A model generated the notes under the pieces. The model had not been told where the DNA came from, ran no database searches, and was given only the letters and a program-made list of their open reading frames with translations. A stretch of DNA of 64,000 bases from Streptomyces sp. NBC_00443 (GTDB lineage Bacteria > Actinomycetota > Actinomycetes > Streptomycetales > Streptomycetaceae): the NCBI RefSeq assembly GCF_036014175.1, contig NZ_CP107917.1, positions 806,001 through 870,000 of the forward strand, in the 5' to 3' direction. Shown here in pieces: positions 17,344 through 25,479 of the stretch. Each line of letters starts with the position of its first letter. Position 1 is the first letter of the stretch. The position numbers were made by a program, and so were the translations under genes.

Positions 17344-18036
17344 GGCACGCGGGCAGGAGGCGGCGGTGGCCTGGGCGAGCAGGATGTGCATGCGCTCGGT
17401 GAGCTGCGCGACGTCGTCGGCGGGCCGGTGGAACGGCAGCCGTACGTCACCGTGGGACCTGGCACGCTCGATGCGCAGTGTGAGTCCGTGCCGGTCGACG
17501 GCGAGCGGCTGGACGCGGACGGCGCCGTGCAGACTGTCGGGCTCCACGAGGCGGGTGAGCCGCTCGACGGCGTCCGGGTGGCAGTCGGCGAGGTGGGTGA
17601 GCAGCCGGGCCTCCGCGGTGGCCAGCGGGTCGGGCGCGGCGTCGGCGAACTCGTCGAGGTCGACGACCACGGCGCCGGACGGCTGGCGCAGCACCACGCG
17701 GGTCGCCTTGAACGCGAGTTTGCCGTCCTCGGGCGTGAACCAGCCGGACATCCAGAGCCGGGTGCGGATCCGCCTGCGCACGGGCACGGGGGCGACGTCG
17801 GCGAACTCCAGGACGGCGGAGGGCTCTCCGCGGGGCGCGCAGATCGCCGCCGTGACGAGCACGCTGTCCTCCGGCACCTCCAGCAGGACGCGCCCCTCCT
17901 CGGTCACGGTGTGCGCGCCCACGAGTTCCTCGCGGCAGCTCTCCGCGGTCACCCCGCAGGACCACGCGCCGGCCAGCACCGACCGGGCTCGTTCCGCCGC
18001 GGAAGGCGCCGCCGTCCAGGCTTGGCTGTCACCCAT
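17311..18036 (-). CDS. DUF2470 (HugZ-like) heme/iron-utilisation protein, iron-box controlled
   Basis: The 241-residue protein has a split-barrel-like N-terminal part (LLEVPEDSVLVTAAICAP) and a C-terminal DUF2470 segment (TAEARLLTHLADCHPDAVERL...), as in pyridoxamine-oxidase-fold heme-handling proteins. ATG 18036 has AGGAGG 6 bases upstream. A 19-bp iron box lies immediately before that ribosome site, so expression should be repressed by DmdR/DtxR when iron is plentiful. A role in heme iron recovery is the best reading; the substrate is not shown by sequence. Confidence 0.82.
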   Translation of the reverse strand: MGDSQAWTAAPSAAERARSVLAGAWSCGVTAESCREELVGAHTVTEEGRVLLEVPEDSVLVTAAICAPRGEPSAVLEFADVAPVPVRRRIRTRLWMSGWFTPEDGKLAFKATRVVLRQPSGAVVVDLDEFADAAPDPLATAEARLLTHLADCHPDAVERLTRLVEPDSLHGAVRVQPLAVDRHGLTLRIERARSHGDVRLPFHRPADDVAQLTERMHILLAQATAASCPRALQRQRADGDG

Positions 18037-18047
18037 CCCATACCTCC

Positions 18048-18066
18048 TTAGGTAAGCCTCACCTAA
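18048..18066. promoter_or_regulatory. Iron box (DmdR/DtxR operator)
   Basis: TTAGGTAAGCCTCACCTAA is a 19-bp palindrome matching the actinobacterial iron-box consensus TTAGGTTAGGCTAACCTAA at most positions. It abuts the ribosome site of the DUF2470 gene. Confidence 0.85.
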
Positions 18067-18140
18067 CCTATCGAAGACCGAGCCGTGCGCCAACCAGCCA
18101 CGGCGTTCCTGTGCGATCTCATTGGACGTGCGCGAGGCGT

Positions 18141-18749
18141 TCAGCGGGTGATGACACCCAGCAGGGCGCGGGCGCACAGGTCGCGCACCTGCTCCCGGGA
18201 GAGGTCGGAACCGCGCAGCCACTCCAGACAGACGGCTGCGGTGAACGCCAGCCAGCCCCGCACGGCAAGCCGGACGTCGGGCCGCTCCTCGAAGACCGGG
18301 CCGAACTCGGGATCGGCCGACATCGCCGCCAGGATCTGCTTCTCCTGCGCGGCCAGGGCCTGTTGGTAGACCTTGCGCACGGCCCGGTCGCCGGCCGCGT
18401 CGGCGCGATGGAAGGCGCGGTAACCGTGCGCGTGCGCCTCGACGTACTCCAGATACGTGTCGAGGCTCGCGGCGAGCTGCTCGCGGACCGGGACTCCGGG
18501 CACGGCGGCCGTCATCCGCAGCATGCGCTCGCTCTCCCGCTCGACGACGGCCGCGAAGAAGTCACGCTTCGTCGGGAAGTAGTGGTAGAGCAGCCCGCGC
18601 GAGACGCCGGCGATCTCGGCGACCTGCTCGATCCACACCTCGTCGTACGGACTCTCCGAGAACAGCCGCGCCCCGACCGCGAGGAGCTGCTCACGGCGCT
18701 CCTGCGTGCTGAGCCGGCGGCGGGTGCGCTCGCCCTGGTTCGCGGCCAT
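18141..18749 (-). CDS. TetR/AcrR family transcriptional regulator
   Basis: The 202-residue protein has a typical TetR helix-turn-helix (about residues 14-60; IEQVAEIAGVSRGLLYHYFPTKRDFFAAV) and a helical ligand-binding C-terminal domain. It is divergent from the P450 gene at 18867. The gap holds an inverted repeat of TTGAACCCACGT, so it probably represses that P450 gene and itself. Confidence 0.9.
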   Translation of the reverse strand: MAANQGERTRRRLSTQERREQLLAVGARLFSESPYDEVWIEQVAEIAGVSRGLLYHYFPTKRDFFAAVVERESERMLRMTAAVPGVPVREQLAASLDTYLEYVEAHAHGYRAFHRADAAGDRAVRKVYQQALAAQEKQILAAMSADPEFGPVFEERPDVRLAVRGWLAFTAAVCLEWLRGSDLSREQVRDLCARALLGVITR

Positions 18750-18765
18750 GCCCGCACTTTACTTG

Positions 18766-18814
18766 ACGTGGGTTCAACAGCGGGACCAGACTGAAACGCC
18801 TATTGAACCCACGT
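18766..18814. promoter_or_regulatory. 12-bp perfect inverted repeat, candidate TetR operators
   Basis: ACGTGGGTTCAA (18766-18777) and TTGAACCCACGT (18803-18814) are exact reverse complements separated by 25 bp. They lie between the TetR start (18749) and the P450 start (18867). Each arm with its flank (TTGAACCCACGTCAA / TTGAACCCACGTACAA) may itself be one operator, giving two sites. Confidence 0.65.
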
Positions 18815-18866
18815 ACAACAAGCTCAACGTGCCGCTGGATCACGGGAGATCGAGGGAGATCGCGTC

Positions 18867-20390
18867 ATGGCGGAGACAACAACCGGGTCCGGACTTCCGA
18901 AGGGGTTCCGCAGCGCCGAGCACGGCTGGCCTGAGTTGTCCCGCATCCCGCATCCCCCGCACCGGCTCCCGCTGCTCGGCGATGCGCTCGGCGCCAGTCG
19001 GCGTACGCCGCTGCAGGACTCCCTGCGGTTCGCCCGGCAGTTGGGGCCGATCTTCCGGCGCAAGGCCTTCAACAAGGAGTTCGTGTTCGTGTGGGGCGCC
19101 GGCCTCGCGGCCGACATGGCGGACGAGTCGCGGTTCGCCAAGCATGTGGGGCTCGGCATAGCCAACCTGCGGCCGGTCGTCGGGGACGGCCTGTTCACGG
19201 CGTACAACCACGAGCCGAACTGGCAGCTGGCGCACGACGTCCTGGCGCCGGGGTTCAGCCGGGAGGCCATGGCGGGCTACCACCCGATGATGCTGGCCGT
19301 CGCCGACCGGCTCATGGACTCCTGGGATCGCGCCGCCGATGCGGGCCGGGCGGTGGACGTGTCCGGGGACATGACCAAGCTGACCCTGGAGACCATCGCC
19401 CGCACCGGGTTCGGGCACGACTTCGGCTCCTTCGAACGCGCCCGACCGCATCCCTTCGTGACGGCGATGGTCGGCACGCTCAGCTACGCGCAGCGGCTCA
19501 ACACCGTGCCGTCGCCGTTCCTGCTACGGCGTGCCGCACGGCGCAACCAGGCCGACATCGACCACCTCAACCGCACGGTCGACGACCTGGTCCGCGCCCG
19601 CAGGGCGGGCGGCGGCGGGGACGGTGATCTGCTGGACCGGATGCTGGAGACAACGCATCCGGAGACGGGCGAGCGGCTCTCCGCGCAGAACGTCCGCCGG
19701 CAGGTGATCACCTTCCTGGTGGCCGGCCACGAGACCACCTCGGGCGCGCTCTCCTTCGCCCTGCACCATCTGTCCCGGCACCCGGACGTCGCGGCCCGCG
19801 CCCGCGCAGAGGTGGACCGCGTCTGGGGCGACACGGCGGCGCCGGGCTACGACCAGGTGGCGCGGCTGCGGTATGTGCGCCGGATTCTCGACGAGTCGCT
19901 GCGGCTGTGGCCGACGGCGCCCGCCTTCGCCCGGGAGGCGCGCGAGGACACCGTGCTCGGCGGTGCCCATCCGATGCGGCGGGGCGGCTGGGCGCTGGTG
20001 CTGACGGCGATGTTGCACCGTGATCCGCAGGTGTGGGGCGCGGACGCCGAGAGTTTCGATCCGGACCGCTTCGATCCGCAGGCCGTGCGGACGCGTGCGT
20101 CGCACACCTTCAAGCCGTTCGGGACGGGGGCGCGGGCGTGCATCGGCCGCCAGTTCGCGCTGCACGAGGCCACGCTGGTGCTGGGCCTGCTGCTGCGCCG
20201 GTACGAGCTGCCGGCCGACCCGGGGTATCGGCTCCGGGTGACGGAGCGGCTGACGCTGATGCCGGAGGGGTTGCGGCTGCGCGTGGAGCGGCGGACGCCC
20301 GGCACCGCGGGCACCGGACCCGTCCCGGGCGGGATGGTCGACAGCGCGAGGTCAGACGTCCGCTGTCCAGTGCACAGGTCGGTCGACTGA
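18867..20390 (+). CDS. Cytochrome P450 (CYP102-like heme domain without reductase)
   Basis: The 507-residue protein shows the I-helix AGHETTSG, the ExxR motif (DESLRLW) and the heme loop [10 protein letters not shown] with Cys425. Its N-terminal stretch (RFAKHVG...[14 protein letters not shown]) closely resembles the heme domain of the CYP102 fusion at 6555-9734, but no flavin domains follow. It therefore needs separate redox partners; none are adjacent. Fatty acids or similar lipids are plausible substrates. GGGAG precedes ATG 18867. Its last 39 bp overlap the convergent pentapeptide gene. Confidence 0.92.
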   Translation: MAETTTGSGLPKGFRSAEHGWPELSRIPHPPHRLPLLGDALGASRRTPLQDSLRFARQLGPIFRRKAFNKEFVFVWGAGLAADMADESRFAKHVGLGIANLRPVVGDGLFTAYNHEPNWQLAHDVLAPGFSREAMAGYHPMMLAVADRLMDSWDRAADAGRAVDVSGDMTKLTLETIARTGFGHDFGSFERARPHPFVTAMVGTLSYAQRLNTVPSPFLLRRAARRNQADIDHLNRTVDDLVRARRAGGGGDGDLLDRMLETTHPETGERLSAQNVRRQVITFLVAGHETTSGALSFALHHLSRHPDVAARARAEVDRVWGDTAAPGYDQVARLRYVRRILDESLRLWPTAPAFAREAREDTVLGGAHPMRRGGWALVLTAMLHRDPQVWGADAESFDPDRFDPQAVRTRASHTFKPFGTGARACIGRQFALHEATLVLGLLLRRYELPADPGYRLRVTERLTLMPEGLRLRVERRTPGTAGTGPVPGGMVDSARSDVRCPVHRSVD

Positions 20391-21197
20391 CGCGGGCAGC
20401 CGTGTGCCGGCGCTGCCCCGGGCCGCGTTGAGCTGGGGCTGGGTCAGGAAGAAGGCGCCCGTCAGATCGGCGTCCGTGAGGTCGGTGTCACGCAGGTCGG
20501 CCCCGATGAGGTCCGCGCCGCGCAGATCGGCGCCGGTCAGGTCGGCGGCGATGAGGTAGGCGCCGCGCAGGTTCGCGCCCCGCAGGTCGGCGCCCTTGAG
20601 CCGGGCGCCCATCAGGTCCGCGCCCCGGCGGTTCTTCTTGCGGCCGCCGCCGGTGCCGGCCCTGGCCAGCTCGCTGGCCTTGAGCAGGAGCACGTTGACG
20701 TCCTGGCGGTGCGCGGCCACGTCCAGCGCCGCCAGGTCCTGCGGGGTTCCCCGGGTGAGCTCCTCGGTCCTCTCCAGGATCCGGCGCAGGTCGGCGTAAA
20801 GGGGGCGGGCGGCGGGCAGGGTGAGTGCCTCGGTGAGGTACCAGAGCAGTTCGTGGAGCCGGTGGACGACCGGGAAGACGTCGAACATCTGCCGGGCGTG
20901 CTCACGTGAGCCCGTCCGCCAGTCCTGTCCGCCGAAGGTGACCTGCGAGACCTTCTGTCCGGCACCGAAGCAGTCGTAGACGGTGCAGCCGGTGAAACCG
21001 GTCTGCCGGAGCCGGTCGTGGATGCCGCACCGGTGGTCCTCACGCAGGTTGTGGCAGGGCTTCCCGGCCGCCTTGTCGACCGCGAAGTCGGCGGACGCGG
21101 CGAAGGGAAGGGCCACACAGCACAGCCCGAAGCAGTTTGTGCAGTCACCGTGCAGGTCGGCCCGGTCGAACATCTGATCTTGCATACCGTTCAGCAT
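20352..21197 (-). CDS. Cys-rich N terminus plus pentapeptide-repeat protein
   Basis: The 281-residue protein has two parts. The N-terminal 60-70 residues are Cys-rich ([26 protein letters not shown]), the pattern of a metal-binding domain. From about residue 185 there are roughly 14 A(D/N)LxG-type pentapeptide repeats, which form a right-handed quadrilateral beta-helix. Function is unknown; some pentapeptide proteins mimic DNA, and others are scaffolds. It lies 36 bp downstream of the ECF41 sigma gene in the same direction. No clear ribosome site identifies which of three nearby ATGs is used. Confidence 0.8.
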   Translation of the reverse strand: MLNGMQDQMFDRADLHGDCTNCFGLCCVALPFAASADFAVDKAAGKPCHNLREDHRCGIHDRLRQTGFTGCTVYDCFGAGQKVSQVTFGGQDWRTGSREHARQMFDVFPVVHRLHELLWYLTEALTLPAARPLYADLRRILERTEELTRGTPQDLAALDVAAHRQDVNVLLLKASELARAGTGGGRKKNRRGADLMGARLKGADLRGANLRGAYLIAADLTGADLRGADLIGADLRDTDLTDADLTGAFFLTQPQLNAARGSAGTRLPASVDRPVHWTADV

Positions 21198-21233
21198 ACG
21201 GAACGGAAACTCGCCAGTGAGCTGCCCCGTGAC

Positions 21234-22127
21234 TCAGCCGCCGGGGCCCGGCAGATCGAGGCCGGCGAGCCGCTCGGGGTCCGCCAGGATGTACATGTGC
21301 GTGATGCGGCCGTCGGCGATGGTGACGCCCATGACCGACTGTGGCCGCCCCTCGGGCGCGTGGACGACCCCGATCTCCCCGTTGACCAGCACGAGCTGCG
21401 CGTATCGAGCGAACTGAGCGAACAGCAGCGCCTGTTCGGCCACCGGCTTCGCACCGCGCACCACCTTCGACGCCGCCGCGCCACGGGCCAGCGGCCCGGA
21501 GTCCGCGCGCAGCACCACGTCCGGGTCGAGGACCGCGAGCAGCGCCTCGAAGTCCCCCGCGCGGGAGGCCGCCATGAAGGCGTCGAGGACCTGCCGCTGT
21601 CTGCCGAGGTCGGGCTCGGACGACGGTGTCGCGCCCCGCGCCCGGCGCCGGGCGCGACTGGCCAGCTGCCGGGTGGCGGACGAGGTGCGTTCCACGATCG
21701 GCGCGATGTCGTCGAAGGGCACCGCGAACATGTCGTGCAGCACGAACGCGATCCGCTCGGCCGGCTCCAGCGTCTCCAGGACCACCAGCAGGGCCAGGCC
21801 CACCGAGTCGGCCTGGAGAACCTCCTGTTCCGGGTCGATCGTCGAGAGCGGTCTGATCACGGGGTCGGGCACGAAGGTGTCGTCCAGGGGCTCCTCGTGG
21901 CGCCGCGTGCGCGAGCGCAGCATGTCCAGGCAGACCCGGCCGACCACGGTGGTCAGCCAGCCGCCGAGGTTCTCGATGGCGCCCGCGTCGCTGCGGCTCA
22001 GCTTCAGCCAGCACTCCTGGACGGCGTCCTCCGCCTCGGCCAGTGAGCCGAGCATGCGGTAGGCGACCGCCTTGAGACGCCCGCGGTGCTCCTCGAAGCG
22101 GTCCGCCAGCGCTTCCGTCTCGTTCAC
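21234..22127 (-). CDS. sigJ: ECF41-type RNA polymerase sigma factor (SigJ-like)
   Basis: The 297-residue protein has sigma region 2 (LKAVAYRMLGSLAEAEDAVQECW) and region 4 (about residues 105-160). A C-terminal SnoaL/NTF2-like domain of about 120 residues follows, ending near VTIADGRITHMYILADPERL. This is the ECF41 layout, where the extra domain controls sigma activity in place of a classical anti-sigma factor. It follows the PIG-L gene by 33 bp. ECF41 genes are usually next to a carboxymuconolactone decarboxylase or oxidoreductase; that partner is absent here. Confidence 0.88.
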   Translation of the reverse strand: MNETEALADRFEEHRGRLKAVAYRMLGSLAEAEDAVQECWLKLSRSDAGAIENLGGWLTTVVGRVCLDMLRSRTRRHEEPLDDTFVPDPVIRPLSTIDPEQEVLQADSVGLALLVVLETLEPAERIAFVLHDMFAVPFDDIAPIVERTSSATRQLASRARRRARGATPSSEPDLGRQRQVLDAFMAASRAGDFEALLAVLDPDVVLRADSGPLARGAAASKVVRGAKPVAEQALLFAQFARYAQLVLVNGEIGVVHAPEGRPQSVMGVTIADGRITHMYILADPERLAGLDLPGPGG

Positions 22128-22160
22128 CGTGCCCCCGTCTCCCGCATAGGTCCGCCGGAA

Positions 22161-22904
22161 CTACCGGCCGAACAGTTCGAACGCCACGGCCGGCTTTCCG
22201 CCGAACCGCTCCCCCAGCGCCTCTGCGTTCGCGGTGAGGAAGCCGCGGGCGTACGTCTCCGGGTCCTCGCTCGTCAGCACCTCGATGTAGGTGCGGTGTT
22301 CGAGCAGCGAGCGCACCGCCCGCTCCAGGCCCGCCGTCGCGTCCACCGCGTGCGTGGGTGTGCTGGAACCGGCGACGGCGACCCAGCGCACGCCGCCCCA
22401 GGGCTCCAGGCCCTGCTCGATGAGCTCCGGGAAGATCCAGCGGTTGCCCGCGTCGCCGGCCGCGTCCAGCGTCGCGCGGCCGACGGCCACATGGTCCGGG
22501 GTGTTCCAGGCGACGCCTCCCCAGGTGTCCCGGTGGTTGAGCGTGATCACCAGCTCGGGCCGGTAGCGGCGGATCGCGGCGGCGATGTCGCGGCGCAGGC
22601 CGATGCCGTACTCGATCACGCCGTCCTGGTGGTCGAGGAACTCCACAGCGGACACGCCCACGACGGCCGCGCCGGCCCGCTGCTCGCGCTCCCGCAGCGG
22701 TGCGCACTTCGCGGGTTCCAGGGTGTCGATGCCGGCCTCGCCGCGGGTCGCGAGGACGTAGGAGACCTCACGACCCCCGTCGGTCCAGGCGGCGATCGCA
22801 GCCGAGCAGCCGTACTCGAGGTCGTCGGGGTGCGCGACGACGGCAAGCGCGCGCTGCCAGTCGTCCGGCATGGGCTTCAGCTGAGTGATCGTCGGCTCGG
22901 TCAT
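22161..22904 (-). CDS. PIG-L family LmbE-like deacetylase
   Basis: The 247-residue protein has the zinc-binding AHPDDLEYG motif (about residues 23-31) and a later TPDHVAVGRA segment that supplies the third ligand. The family removes acetyl groups from N-acetylglucosamine-type sugars (MshB, Mca, antibiotic deacetylases). It lacks features that would identify it as MshB or Mca. It begins 28 bp after the alpha/beta hydrolase stop, so the two are probably co-transcribed. Confidence 0.87.
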   Translation of the reverse strand: MTEPTITQLKPMPDDWQRALAVVAHPDDLEYGCSAAIAAWTDGGREVSYVLATRGEAGIDTLEPAKCAPLREREQRAGAAVVGVSAVEFLDHQDGVIEYGIGLRRDIAAAIRRYRPELVITLNHRDTWGGVAWNTPDHVAVGRATLDAAGDAGNRWIFPELIEQGLEPWGGVRWVAVAGSSTPTHAVDATAGLERAVRSLLEHRTYIEVLTSEDPETYARGFLTANAEALGERFGGKPAVAFELFGR

Positions 22905-22932
22905 GTCCGCACACTAACGCGTGACTCTGACA

Positions 22933-24234
22933 TCACGCTTCGTCACGGGTGAGCGCGAGCAGCCGGTCCAGGACGCGGGGGCCGCCGGCCCGTACGCCGT
23001 CGTGCTCGAACTCGTCCGTCACCCAGGTCCGCAGTCCGCGGATCGCGCGGGCGGTGGCGAGGGAGTGGGCGGTGTCGACGTACATGTCGTCGTGGTAGAC
23101 GGCGGCCGCGACCGGCACCTCGTTGGCGGCGAGGCGCGCCGGGTCGTACAGGGGCTTCCAGTCGGTGCGGGCGGCAAGGAGTTCGGCGGTCTCGCGCAGC
23201 GGGCGCAGCGCCGGATCGCAGTCGAACATCCACGGGTGGATCGTCTCGCCGGTGAACAGCAGCGGTCCGTCGCCCGCGAGGGTCTTGGCCGCGTCGAACT
23301 GCGGGAACTCCGCGCGAACGCGCTCGGCGGACCAGTTGGTGGGGCGCGTGTCCTGGCCGTAGATCGCCTCGTGGACGAGGGCGTAGAGCGGGTGGCTCGC
23401 GTACGACAGCAGGCCCTGGACCTCCTCCTGGAAGGCGTCCGAGAGGGCGGATCCCTGGGGGGTGCGGACGAAGGCGTCCTCCAGCAGGTAGTGCAGGCGG
23501 TGGCTGCCCTCGCCGCCGCCGAGGAGGATACCGAGGGACTGGAAGGCCTCGGCGGTGAGGCGGTAGCCGTTCGGCAGGACCACATCGCTTGCGAGGAGGT
23601 GGTCGGCGATTCGGCGGGCGCGCTCGACGTCCTGCGGGTAGCGGGCGTAGTGCGCGGCGACCTTGCGCTCGATCCGCGGGTAGGCCGCGCGATAGACGTC
23701 GTCGGCGTGCGCGTCGAGGGAGGGCAGGCCGCCGGTGACGACCGCGGCGGTCAGGCCCTCGGGGGCGGTGGAGAGGTAGTTGACCGTGCAGAAGCCGCCG
23801 AAGCTCTGGCCGAGGACGGTCCAGGGAGCGCCGCCGGTCACCTCACGGCGGATCGCCTCGCAGTCACGCACGATCGAGTCGGCACGGAAGTGCGTGAGGT
23901 GGTCGGCCTGTTCGGCGGGGGTGCCGCGCAGCGGGAGGGTCTGGCGGTTGGCGGGCGCGGAGTGGCCGGTGCCGCGCTGGTCCAGCAGCAGGACGCGGTA
24001 CTCCTTGAGCGCGCGGCCGAGCCAGGCGCCCTTGCCGACGAAACGGTTCGCCCCGAAGCCGGGGCCGCCCTGGAGGTAGACCAGCCACGGCTGGTCCTGG
24101 TGTGCCTTGTCGCTGGCGACGACCTCACGGGCGTAGAGCTCGATCGTCTCGCCCGTCGGGGCGTCGTGGTCGAGGGGCACGGTGAAGTGGCGGTCGGTGA
24201 GGACGACGCCGGGCTGGCGGTAGCTGACGGTCAA
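22933..24234 (-). CDS. Alpha/beta hydrolase, proline-iminopeptidase type (S33)
   Basis: A protein of about 430 residues with the S33 features: oxyanion-hole segment QGGPGFGANRF, nucleophile elbow GQSFGG, a lid region, catalytic Asp in YHDDMYVD and His in DEFEHDG. The family cleaves N-terminal proline or hydrolyses esters and amides. TTG 24234 is preferred because GGGAG lies 5-6 bases upstream; the frame stays open to GTG 24282 with no ribosome site. First gene of a likely four-gene operon (hydrolase, PIG-L, sigma factor, pentapeptide protein). Confidence 0.83.
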   Translation of the reverse strand: MTVSYRQPGVVLTDRHFTVPLDHDAPTGETIELYAREVVASDKAHQDQPWLVYLQGGPGFGANRFVGKGAWLGRALKEYRVLLLDQRGTGHSAPANRQTLPLRGTPAEQADHLTHFRADSIVRDCEAIRREVTGGAPWTVLGQSFGGFCTVNYLSTAPEGLTAAVVTGGLPSLDAHADDVYRAAYPRIERKVAAHYARYPQDVERARRIADHLLASDVVLPNGYRLTAEAFQSLGILLGGGEGSHRLHYLLEDAFVRTPQGSALSDAFQEEVQGLLSYASHPLYALVHEAIYGQDTRPTNWSAERVRAEFPQFDAAKTLAGDGPLLFTGETIHPWMFDCDPALRPLRETAELLAARTDWKPLYDPARLAANEVPVAAAVYHDDMYVDTAHSLATARAIRGLRTWVTDEFEHDGVRAGGPRVLDRLLALTRDEA

Positions 24235-24366
24235 CAGGGCTCCCGGGACGGATGGTTTTCGGGCCGCGTCCCAGTTCAACACATGTTCGTCCGCCGACCG
24301 AGCCCTGGGATCATGAAATCGTACTGAACGGCCGATCAGTGGCCCCGGGTCCGGATCGCCTCGGGA

Positions 24367-25392
24367 TCAGCGGGCCGACAGGCTGGAGCGCCGCACCACC
24401 AGCTCGGGCTGGAGTACGACACGCCGGTGCTCGTGCCGCTTCGTCCCGGTCTCCTCCTCCGTCTCCTCCAGCAGCATCTCCGCCGCGAGAGTGCCCATGG
24501 TGACCGCGGGCTGCCGTACGGAGGTGAGGGGGACGGCCGCGGCGGCCGCGAACTCGATGTCGTCGTAGCCGACGATCGCGAGGTCGTCGGGGACGCCGAC
24601 GCCCGCGGCGTACATGGCCTGCAGGACGCCCAGGGCGAGCAGGTCGTTGGCGCAGAAGACGGCGGTCGGGCGGTCGGCGAGGCCGAGCAGGCGGGCACCC
24701 GCGTCCCGGCCGGCGGCGACGTCGAGCCGCTCGGTAGGCAGCTCGCGCAGGTTCTCGGGGCCGAGGCCCGCCTCCGCCAGCGCGTTCAGGGCGCCGGTGC
24801 GGCGGTCGCGGACCTGGTTGAGGCCGGGCGGGCCGCTGACGTAGGCGATGGAGCGGTGCCCGGCGTCGACGAGGTGGCGTACGGCCAGCGCGCCGCCCGC
24901 GACGTCGTCGACGGAGACCGAGCACTCGGTGGTGCCCTCGGCGACCCGGTCGACCAGGACGAAGGGGATGTTGTGGCGGCGAAACGTTTCGATGTTGCGT
25001 CCGGTGGCGTCGGCCGGGGTCAGCAGCACGCCCCGCACACGCTGTTCGGCGAAGAGGGACAGGTAGTCGGCCTCCTCGCCGGCGCTCTGCGCGCTGTTGC
25101 AGACCATCACGCCGAGCCCGGCGTCCCGCGCGGTCCGCTCGGCGCCGCGCGCCACGTCGACGAAGAACGGGTTGCCCATGTCGAGGACGAGCAGCCCCAT
25201 GATCCGGCTGCGTCCCGCGCGCAGCTGGCGCGCGGACTCGCTGCGGACATAGCCCAGCCGGTCTATCGCGGACTGCACCCGCGCCCGGGTCTCCGTGGCG
25301 ACCGCGTCCGGACGGTTGATGACGTTGGACACCGTGCCGACGGAGACTCCGGCGGCGCGTGCGACGTCCTTGATACCCACCGACTGGGCCAT
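24367..25392 (-). CDS. LacI-family repressor, probable rhamnose regulator
   Basis: The 341-residue protein has the LacI helix-turn-helix (IKDVARAAGVSVGTVSNVINRPD), the hinge, and a ribose-binding-protein-like sensor (GLLVLDMGNPFFVDV...). It lies at the end of the rhamnose gene block. Operators of the LacI/GalR type (TGAAwCGTTTCA) occur at both divergent rhamnose promoters and before the GH78 gene, so this protein is the natural repressor and rhamnose or a derivative the inducer. A perfect GAAACGTTTC palindrome lies inside its own coding sequence at 24981-24990. Confidence 0.88.
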   Translation of the reverse strand: MAQSVGIKDVARAAGVSVGTVSNVINRPDAVATETRARVQSAIDRLGYVRSESARQLRAGRSRIMGLLVLDMGNPFFVDVARGAERTARDAGLGVMVCNSAQSAGEEADYLSLFAEQRVRGVLLTPADATGRNIETFRRHNIPFVLVDRVAEGTTECSVSVDDVAGGALAVRHLVDAGHRSIAYVSGPPGLNQVRDRRTGALNALAEAGLGPENLRELPTERLDVAAGRDAGARLLGLADRPTAVFCANDLLALGVLQAMYAAGVGVPDDLAIVGYDDIEFAAAAAVPLTSVRQPAVTMGTLAAEMLLEETEEETGTKRHEHRRVVLQPELVVRRSSLSAR

Positions 25393-25479
25393 CGGGCAGG
25401 GACCTCCAGAAAGACTCGTAAGACGTGGGGCGGCGGGAAGGCCTTCACATTACCGTCATGCCGCCCACATCGGCTGCGA

